Positions 1-5,532 of a stretch of 6,811 bases of DNA are shown in pieces. The notes under the pieces were generated by a model. The model made no database searches, was not told the DNA's origin, and worked only from the letters and a program-made list of their open reading frames with translations. A program made the translations under genes and the position numbers. The stretch lies in assembly GCA_025928215.1 (NCBI GenBank), contig JAICJW010000254.1, positions 1 to 6,811 of the forward strand, written 5' to 3'. Source of the stretch: Chloroflexia bacterium. GTDB taxonomy: Bacteria; Chloroflexota; Chloroflexia; Thermomicrobiales; JALYUS01. Position 1 is the first letter of the stretch. Each line of letters begins with the position of its first letter.

Positions 1-1101
1 GCGGCGGCACTGACGGCGCGATTGGTCGCCATCCGCAGCTACCCCGGCGAGGAGGGGGCGGTGCAGCGGGTCATCGCCGCGTGGCTGACAGAGCATGGCC
101 TCGCGCCTGAGATGCAGCCGACCGAGGGGGATCGGCCAAATGTCCTCGCGTGGGTGCGGAACGGCGACGGCCCGACCTTCATGCTCAATGGGCACGTGGA
201 TACGGTCCTCGCCGCCCAAGGCTGGTCGCGCGATCCGTGGCAGGGCTGGCGGGAGGGCGACCGGCTTTACGGCCTCGGCGCGTGCGACATGAAATCGGGC
301 GTCGTTGCGGCGCTGCTGGCGACCCGCGCGCTGGCGCGGAATCGCGACTGCTGGCGCGGCACCGTGCTCTTTACCTCGGTCGTGGATGAAGAGGCGTATT
401 CCATCGGCGCGCAGGCGCTCGTGAAGATGGGCGTGCAGGCGGATGGCTGCGTCGTCACCGAATCGTCCGATTTGAACGTCGTGATCGGTTGCATCGGCAA
501 AGTGTTGGTGCGTGGCGAGGTGACGGGCAAGGCGGCGCACGCCTCATGGCCGGAGCGGGGCGTCAATGCCGCCGTGGAGGCCGCCAAATTCGTCGCGCGG
601 CTCGAACACGTCCCGCTCGGCCAGCATCCCCGCCTGACCGCCAGCCAATGCGTGCTCTCGCTCCAGAGTGGCAACGCGCAGTACGTCATCACCGTGCCGG
701 AGCAGGCGCGCTTCACGATCAACCGGCACACAATCCCCGGTGAAACGGATGAAAGCGTTCTTGCCGGGATGCGGGCGCTCGCGCAAGCGCTCGATTCCCC
801 CGCCTCATTTGCGTTCTCGATTGACCCGCCATACTACCCGCCGTGGGAATTGGCACCGGATCATCCATTCGTCCGCACGGTTCAGCAGTCGTTCGTGGCG
901 GAGACGGGCGAGTCGCCGGTGACACGCTACAATCGCGGCCTCGCGGATGCCAACTACTTCGCCGCCGACCTCGGCATTCCGACGGTGATGTTCGGCGCGA
1001 CGGGCGCGAACTACCACGAAGCGGATGAATGGGTGGACATCCCAAGCATCGGTATCTGCGCCCGCACCCTCATTCGCGTCGCGGTAGACCTTCTGCGGTA
1101 G
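1..1101 (+). CDS. M20 family metallopeptidase / ArgE-DapE-type deacylase, 5' partial
   Basis: Cytosolic di-zinc hydrolase of the M20 clan (acetylornithine deacetylase, succinyl-diaminopimelate desuccinylase and related carboxypeptidases), cleaving an amide bond on an acylated amino acid or peptide. Counting from the codon at position 1 (366 residues), all expected active-site residues are present: H65 and D67 in NGHVDTV, bridging D96 in GACDMKSG, catalytic E130 and ligand E131 in VDEEA, E154 in VTESSD, and H339 near the C-terminus in NYHEADEW. H180 in KAAHAS lies in the lid/dimerisation domain. The frame is open to the left edge and the first residues (LTARLVAIRSYPGEE) are already the conserved N-terminal helix. 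The TTG at 22 is therefore unlikely to be the start, and perhaps 10-20 codons are missing. It ends with TAG at 1099-1101, inside a palindrome. The substrate cannot be told from sequence; TESSD replaces the common EP-type context after the ligand Glu. Family is certain, function within it is not. Confidence 0.93.
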   Translation, partial: AAALTARLVAIRSYPGEEGAVQRVIAAWLTEHGLAPEMQPTEGDRPNVLAWVRNGDGPTFMLNGHVDTVLAAQGWSRDPWQGWREGDRLYGLGACDMKSGVVAALLATRALARNRDCWRGTVLFTSVVDEEAYSIGAQALVKMGVQADGCVVTESSDLNVVIGCIGKVLVRGEVTGKAAHASWPERGVNAAVEAAKFVARLEHVPLGQHPRLTASQCVLSLQSGNAQYVITVPEQARFTINRHTIPGETDESVLAGMRALAQALDSPASFAFSIDPPYYPPWELAPDHPFVRTVQQSFVAETGESPVTRYNRGLADANYFAADLGIPTVMFGATGANYHEADEWVDIPSIGICARTLIRVAVDLLR

Positions 1102-1125
1102 GGGTGGTTCACGAACCGCCCCTAC
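1098..1125. repeat. Near-perfect palindrome between convergent genes (candidate dispersed repeat and/or terminator)
   Basis: GTAGGGG(T)GGTTC at 1098-1110 pairs with GAACC(G)CCCCTAC at 1113-1125. This gives 13 pairs with a single T-G wobble (1105-1118) and only AC between the arms, so as RNA the loop would open to CACG. It contains the peptidase stop codon (1099-1101) and sits before the 3' end of the convergent oxidoreductase gene, so either transcript could end here. Neither strand has a T-tract after the stem, so it is not a classical intrinsic terminator. The GTAGGGGCGN...CGCCCCTAC form resembles dispersed palindromes I associate with Chloroflexota and other GC-rich genomes; this is recollection, and no second copy was seen in this window. 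Confidence 0.7.
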
Positions 1126-1174
1126 GGAAGCATGGCTGTGCTCTACGGCACGACGTGACCATCTGGAAAGTGTA

Positions 1175-2833
1175 TTACGCGCGCCGCCGTGATGCCCGGC
1201 GATTCACGACTACGGCGGCTGCCATGCCACCGACTGCGAGACCAGCCGGGCGAACCCAACGCCGGAGGCCGTGCGTGGCAAAATCGTGCAGCATGATCGT
1301 TGCGGTATTCTTGCCGGGCGCGCCGGAGACCCCGCCGCCCGGATGCATGCTCGCGCCGGTGAGATAGAGACCATTGATCGGCGCGCGGTAATTCGCCAGT
1401 TCCGGCAGCGGGCGGAACATGAATAATTGGTCGAGCGCCATATCAATGTGCATCAGATGGCCGCGAATCAGGCCGTTCTCTTCCTGCAAGTCCACCGGCG
1501 ATTTCAGATAGGTTTCCGTCACCGCATCCGTGATACCGGGGGCGTACGGTTCCAGCGTCGCCATGAGTTTTCGCGCTTCCCGCGCGCGGATTGCCGCCCA
1601 CGTCCCCACGCCGGGCGCGAGATCGAACGGATGGTACTGCGCCCAGATGACGGTGATGTGCTTTCCCGGTGGGGCAATCGTGGCGTCCGTCGCAGTCGGC
1701 GTCATGACAACGAGCGCCGGGTGCGTCGGCGGCAGGCCGGATGCCGCGTCGTTGCGCGTGCGGCGGAGGTACTCCACTGATGGGCAGATCAGTTGCATGC
1801 CGTTGTGAACGTCGTCCGGCGCGCCGGGATAGCGCGGTAGCGTCTCGGTGGCGCAGCGGATCGTCATACCCATGCCGTTGGCAATGCGGAGTGCGGCGAC
1901 GCGTCGGCGCAGCGCGGCAGGCAGATCATCCGGCGCGACGAGGTCGAGCAGCGTCGTCTGGACATGCGCGCCGCTGACGACAATCGCCGCCTCCATCCGC
2001 TCGCCGGTCGCCAGTTCGACGCCGCGGACGCGACCCGCGCGCACGAGGATGCGGCGAACGGGCGCATCGGTGACGATCTCGCCGCCGTGGTCGCGGATGA
2101 CGGCGGCGAGCGCCTCGCTGAGCATCCCGGAACCACCGATCGGTTTCGTCAGTCCTATTGTGTGATAGATCGTATGCGCCGTCAGGAATGCGCCGCCGCC
2201 GATGTCGTCCGGGCCGGGGCCGGACTGTGCCGCCAGCCATGCCAGGGGCGCGCGGACGTACTCGCTCTCGAACAGTTCATCGAGAAGCGCGCCGTAGGGC
2301 GTGAGGATCGTCTGCACGAGCGTATCCGACCGGCCGAGGCGGAGTTGCTTCGGCAGATCGCGCCCGACGCGTTTGAGGATGGCAGGGAACATATATTGCG
2401 GTGCGGGCGGTGCGGTGAACGCGCCGAAAACCGCCTCGTTGAACCGGCTCCACAGCCCGACAAAGGCACGGTACGTCTCCGCGTCGCGCGGGCTAACGCG
2501 CGCGATCTCCGCGCAGGTGCGGTCCACGTCTTTGTAGAAGCGGAGCATCGTGCCATCCGGGAAGGGAGCGAAGGCGAAAGGGTCTGCATCCTGATAGCGA
2601 AGGCCGTAGCGGGCGAGGCCGAGTTCCTCAACGATGCCGGTTAGATGGATGAGGACATGGAACGACGAACAGGTGTCCACCTGATAGCCCGGCCAGAGTT
2701 CTTGCGTGTGGACCGCGCCACCAATGGCGGGACCGCGTTCGAGGACGCGGATGGGATAGCCCGCGCGGGCGAGATAGGCCGCCGTGACGAGGCTGTTGTG
2801 GCCCGCGCCGATGAGGATAATCGGTTCTTTCAC
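1175..2833 (-). CDS. FAD-dependent oxidoreductase, PYROXD2 / phytoene-desaturase-like (COG1233)
   Basis: A 552-residue flavoprotein of the amine oxidase / phytoene desaturase superfamily, closest in pattern to PYROXD2-like proteins. The N-terminal Rossmann motif is IGAGHNSLVTAAYLARAG (8-25), followed by E32 for the ADP ribose and the GG pair at 38-39. The C-terminal FAD motif is LYLTGASMHPGGGVSGAPGK (489-508). The substrate of this family is mostly unknown; carotenoid-like or other hydrophobic substrates are possible. The start is taken as GTG at 2831-2833 because the beta strand of the FAD motif begins at once (VKEPIILIGAG) and GAGG lies 4 nt upstream, a rather tight spacing. The frame stays open upstream to 3106, but that stretch is promoter region without protein-like character. 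Oddities are Ser14 in place of the third Gly of GxGxxG, and a C-terminal tail of about 30 residues with a short Ala/Val/Gly-rich stretch (530-543) flanked by arginines. It is convergent with the M20 gene and divergent from the moxR operon, so it is probably monocistronic. Confidence 0.9.
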   Translation of the reverse strand: MKEPIILIGAGHNSLVTAAYLARAGYPIRVLERGPAIGGAVHTQELWPGYQVDTCSSFHVLIHLTGIVEELGLARYGLRYQDADPFAFAPFPDGTMLRFYKDVDRTCAEIARVSPRDAETYRAFVGLWSRFNEAVFGAFTAPPAPQYMFPAILKRVGRDLPKQLRLGRSDTLVQTILTPYGALLDELFESEYVRAPLAWLAAQSGPGPDDIGGGAFLTAHTIYHTIGLTKPIGGSGMLSEALAAVIRDHGGEIVTDAPVRRILVRAGRVRGVELATGERMEAAIVVSGAHVQTTLLDLVAPDDLPAALRRRVAALRIANGMGMTIRCATETLPRYPGAPDDVHNGMQLICPSVEYLRRTRNDAASGLPPTHPALVVMTPTATDATIAPPGKHITVIWAQYHPFDLAPGVGTWAAIRAREARKLMATLEPYAPGITDAVTETYLKSPVDLQEENGLIRGHLMHIDMALDQLFMFRPLPELANYRAPINGLYLTGASMHPGGGVSGAPGKNTATIMLHDFATHGLRRWVRPAGLAVGGMAAAVVVNRRASRRRA

Positions 2834-2884
2834 CTGACCTCGTTTCTGATGTTCCGACAAGAGCAAAGGCGGGATCGGTTTTCG

Positions 2885-2919
2885 TCCACACGGCGCGCAC
2901 GCGCACACTATGATATACT
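2885..2919 (+). promoter_or_regulatory. Putative sigma-70-type promoter for the moxR operon
   Basis: TATGAT at 2909-2914 matches the -10 consensus at 5 of 6 positions. It is preceded after 18 nt by TCCACA at 2885-2890, a 4 of 6 match to TTGACA. An overlapping alternative -10, TATACT, lies at 2914-2919. This is the only AT-rich stretch in the region. A start near 2921-2926 would leave about 200 nt of leader. The island is partly self-complementary and might also serve the minus-strand oxidoreductase, but no convincing -35 was seen on that strand. Confidence 0.4.
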
Positions 2920-2960
2920 CGCGGCGTGCTCCTATCTGGTTAGAGCGGCGGAGACGATGA

Positions 2961-3000
2961 ATGCCCTTCCCGAATCGCGATGCGGTCGGTGGGGAAGCAT
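2961..3000 (+). other. Imperfect leader hairpin upstream of moxR
   Basis: ATGC (2961-2964) pairs with GCAT (2997-3000). After a 2-nt bulge, TTCC (2967-2970) pairs with GGAA (2993-2996). Inside, CGA (2971-2973) can pair with TCG (2986-2988) and CGC (2976-2978) with GCG (2982-2984). The paired outer arms are clear by eye, but a stem of this size can arise by chance in GC-rich DNA. It would lie in the presumed 5' leader of the moxR transcript. Confidence 0.3.
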
Positions 3001-3108
3001 CAAGGCACCGGGCAAACCATACAGGAACGCCCAAGCGTATGAGAACGATGATGCACGATTTCCGTGGGCAGGGTGCGAGTGGTTGTCCATCGGTGTCGGG
3101 CGGCATTG

Positions 3109-3115
3109 AAGGGAG
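3109..3115 (+). promoter_or_regulatory. Ribosome binding site deciding the moxR start
   Basis: AAGGGAG ends 9 nt before the ATG at 3125, a normal spacing. The competing GGAGG at 3145-3149 is only 2 nt from the ATG at 3152, too close for efficient initiation. This favours 3125 as the start. Confidence 0.55.
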
Positions 3116-3124
3116 CGACCGGGG

Positions 3125-4141
3125 ATGCGAACCCCCTCATCATCGGAGGCGATGACGCCTGTCCAAAATATCGCCGATCGTGTCGTCACAAACGTCGAAA
3201 AGGTGATCGTCGGCAAGCATCGTGAAGTGCAACTGACGCTCATCGCGCTGTTATGTCGCGGGCATGTCCTGATCGAAGATGTGCCGGGTGTCGGCAAGAC
3301 CGTTCTGGCGAAGACGATTGCCCGCTCGATCGGCTGTTCATTCAAGCGTATCCAGTTCACGCCGGACCTTCTCCCCGGCGATGTGACGGGCGTCTCCATC
3401 TTCAATCAGGGAACGCGCGTCTTCGAATACCGGCCCGGCCCGGTCGTCGCGCAGATTGTCCTGGCGGATGAGATCAACCGCGCGACGCCCAAGACGCAAT
3501 CCGCGTTGCTCGAAGCGATGGAAGAGCGGCAGATCACGGTGGATGGCGAGACGCACGACCTGCCAATGCCCTTCGTCGTGCTGGCGACGCAGAACCCGAT
3601 TGAGTACGAAGGGACCTTCCCGCTGCCGGAGGCGCAACTCGACCGCTTCCTCCTGCGCATCTCCCTCGGCTACCCGGCGCATATGGAGGAGATTTCCGTA
3701 CTGCAGAATCAGATGTCCGGCCATCCGCTCTCACGCATCGAGCAGGTGGTGGATGTCAGCGAGTTGGTCACCGCGCAGCAGTACATCATCGAAAATGTGC
3801 GCGTGGACCCGCTGATCCTCGAATACATCGTCTCGATGGCCGAGGCGACGCGGCGGCACGATGAGATTTACCTCGGCGCAAGCCCGCGCGGCACGCTCGG
3901 GTTGCTCGCGTCGGCGCGGGCTTGGGCGGCGCTGGCCGGGCGGGACTACGTGCTGCCGGACGATGTCAAAGCGCTGGCGGAGCCTGTCCTGGCGCACCGG
4001 TTGATCGTCAGCCCGGCCGCGCGCATGCGGAATATTGACGGCCGGGGAATCGTTCGTGAACTCCTGCAGCGTATGCCCGTACCAGGTGCGACGCCATTCA
4101 ATCAGCGGGTCGAGGGGCGACCGCGTGGAGCGCGCCCGTGA
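3125..4141 (+). CDS. MoxR family AAA+ ATPase
   Basis: A cytosolic AAA+ ATPase of the MoxR branch, 338 residues, a normal length for the family. These ATPases are thought to act as chaperones that mature or activate vWA-containing partners. Visible motifs in order are the Walker A loop EDVPGVGKTVL (51-61, K58 T59), the GDVTG region (85-89), Walker B IVLADEINRA (111-120, D115 E116), sensor 1 VLATQNPIEYEGTFPLPEAQ (152-171, N157), the arginine-finger region QLDRF (R174), and the lid with sensor 2 GASPRGTLGL (R255). The start at 3125 is chosen for AAGGGAG 9 nt upstream. ATG 3152 (MTPVQNIADRV) is a plausible alternative that removes a nine-residue non-conserved extension and would make the N-terminus typical. 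The last bases overlap the DUF58 start by 4 nt (GTGA), so the two are translationally coupled. It is the first gene of the three-gene operon. Confidence 0.95.
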   Translation: MRTPSSSEAMTPVQNIADRVVTNVEKVIVGKHREVQLTLIALLCRGHVLIEDVPGVGKTVLAKTIARSIGCSFKRIQFTPDLLPGDVTGVSIFNQGTRVFEYRPGPVVAQIVLADEINRATPKTQSALLEAMEERQITVDGETHDLPMPFVVLATQNPIEYEGTFPLPEAQLDRFLLRISLGYPAHMEEISVLQNQMSGHPLSRIEQVVDVSELVTAQQYIIENVRVDPLILEYIVSMAEATRRHDEIYLGASPRGTLGLLASARAWAALAGRDYVLPDDVKALAEPVLAHRLIVSPAARMRNIDGRGIVRELLQRMPVPGATPFNQRVEGRPRGARP

Positions 4142-5484
4142 ATGCGGCCAAGGTTGGCGCCCTGGCTATTGTCATTCTGATCGCGGCGCAGATAAGTGGC
4201 TGGGGTGTTCTCGACACGCTCTTCTTCGTCGTCGTCGGCGTGCTGATCGTCGCTTTCCTCTGGAGCCGCGTCAGCCTCCGTTCCCTCGCCCTGAAGCGAG
4301 AGACGCGGACGGATCGCGCCCAGGTTGGGCAGACGATGGACGAGCGCCTGACGATCGAGAATCGGGGCAAACTGGCGAAACTCTGGCTGGAAGTGCGCGA
4401 TCACTCGACTTTGCCAGGTCATGCGTCCGCCGCGAGCCAGGTCGCGCATTTGCCCGCCGGCCAGCCCTACCACTGGCGCGTGCGCACCCGCTGCACGCAG
4501 CGCGGCAAGTTCACCATCGGCCCGCTGACGCTCCGTGGCGGCGACCCCTTCGGCCTCTTCCCGGCGCAACGGCTGATCCCTGAGACCACGAGCCTCGTTG
4601 TTTACCCCGCGACGGTAGATGTCTCGTCGTTCGTCGTCTCGGTTGGCGATCTGCCGGGCGGCGCGGCAACGCAGCGGCGCACCCATTACGTCACACCGAA
4701 CGCGGCCGGCGTCCGCGAATATTTCTGGGGCGATTCCTTTAACCGCATCGCCTGGAGCACGACCGCGCGAACCGGCAAGTTGATGGTCAAGGAATTTGAA
4801 CTCGACCCGACGACTGATGTCTGGGTGCTCGTTGATCTTCAGAAGCATGTTCATGCCGTCGCGCCGCCGCCGCAGCCGGGCGTGCCGGAGCCGGTGGACG
4901 AATGGGCGATTTCCACCGAGGAGACGGCGATTACGATTGCCGCTTCGATCATGCAGCATTTCGTCGAGCAAGGGCGCAATGTCGGCCTCGTCGCGCGGGG
5001 GATGCACACCGAGGTCGTCAACACCGATCGCGGCGAGCGGCAGACCCTGAAGATGCTCGAAGCGCTCTCGGTCGTCCATGCGGACGGCATGACCGATCTG
5101 CAGGAAGTGCTGACCGCCGAGTCGGTGCGTTTCGGACGCAACAGCGCGCTCGTCGTCGTCACGCCGTCCGCTGATGAGGGCTGGGTGGCGGGGTTGATGC
5201 CGCTCGTCTATCGCGGCGTCAAGGCGGTCGCCGTGATTGTGGACGCCGAGTCGTTCGGCGCGCCACGCGGCACGTACCGCGTCGTCACCAGCCTGACGGC
5301 GGCAAATGTCCCTGTGTACATGGTGCGGCGGGGTGAGGAAATTGGCCGCGCCCTCACGCATCCCATCGGCCTTTCGGACGCCGCGCCGCCGACGACCCGA
5401 CCGACGCCCGAACCGCAGATCGCCCGCCCGCCGCGCGAGGAAGTACGCGGCGGCATCCCTGTCCAGCAACCGGCCGCTCCATAG
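4138..5484 (+). CDS. DUF58 domain-containing membrane protein (vWA-like)
   Basis: A 448-residue partner of the preceding MoxR ATPase. Two adjacent hydrophobic segments, about residues 6-22 and 26-42, form an N-terminal membrane hairpin. Next comes a beta-rich region (about 48-150) ending in the family signature RGKFTIGPLTLRGGDPFGLF (122-141). The DUF58 core motif VREYFWGDSFNRIAWSTTAR (192-211) follows, with KLMVKEFE after it, then a vWA-like fold starting at VWVLVDLQKH (228-237). The MIDAS-type DxSxS is not intact here (DLQKH), so metal binding is doubtful. A proline-rich insert (242-252) and a proline-rich, probably disordered tail (416-448) are present. The GTG start overlaps the moxR stop (GTGA), with GGAG at 4127-4130 placed 7 nt upstream. 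Within the operon its likely role is a membrane-attached client or adaptor of MoxR; this is inferred from the family and context, not demonstrated. Confidence 0.92.
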   Translation: MNAAKVGALAIVILIAAQISGWGVLDTLFFVVVGVLIVAFLWSRVSLRSLALKRETRTDRAQVGQTMDERLTIENRGKLAKLWLEVRDHSTLPGHASAASQVAHLPAGQPYHWRVRTRCTQRGKFTIGPLTLRGGDPFGLFPAQRLIPETTSLVVYPATVDVSSFVVSVGDLPGGAATQRRTHYVTPNAAGVREYFWGDSFNRIAWSTTARTGKLMVKEFELDPTTDVWVLVDLQKHVHAVAPPPQPGVPEPVDEWAISTEETAITIAASIMQHFVEQGRNVGLVARGMHTEVVNTDRGERQTLKMLEALSVVHADGMTDLQEVLTAESVRFGRNSALVVVTPSADEGWVAGLMPLVYRGVKAVAVIVDAESFGAPRGTYRVVTSLTAANVPVYMVRRGEEIGRALTHPIGLSDAAPPTTRPTPEPQIARPPREEVRGGIPVQQPAAP

Positions 5485-5532
5485 TCGTTCGCTCCGTACG
5501 GCGCTGCTCCACGCGGCGCGGGGGTTCGCATC

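Larger units (their letters stand above)
2834..3124. other. Divergent intergenic region / putative moxR leader
   Basis: This is 291 bases between the divergent oxidoreductase and moxR starts. It contains one AT-rich island (2909-2919) in GC-rich surroundings, the best promoter candidate. A putative transcript from about 2925 would carry a leader of roughly 200 nt with an imperfect hairpin at 2961-3000. A 64-codon ORF (2961-3155) with a usable ribosome site ends by overlapping the alternative moxR start. No tRNA, known riboswitch consensus or long perfect repeat was recognised. Confidence 0.6.

Noticed and set aside
22..24. TTG at 22 as the start of the M20 gene
   Set aside because: The frame is open to position 1 and the preceding codons (LTAR) fit the conserved N-terminal helix, so the true start is more likely upstream of the window.
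1138..1151. Small hairpin GTGC...GCAC between the convergent genes as a terminator
   Set aside because: Only four pairs with a 6-nt loop and no T-tract; too weak to call.
1964..2644. 226-codon + strand open frame opposite the oxidoreductase
   Set aside because: It is a compositional shadow of the real minus-strand gene, with no domain and no ribosome site context.
2919..2990. tRNA-like D-arm: GCTC (2928-2931), loop with TGGTTA, GAGC (2943-2946)
   Set aside because: No anticodon stem follows (the GCGGA arm has no partner), and there is no TTCGAATC-type T arm or matching acceptor stem. It is a chance four-pair hairpin.
2834..3106. In-frame 91-codon N-terminal extension of the minus-strand oxidoreductase (start at 3106)
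   Set aside because: The extension crosses the promoter-like island and has no domain character. The FAD-binding strand begins right after GTG 2833, where family members normally start.
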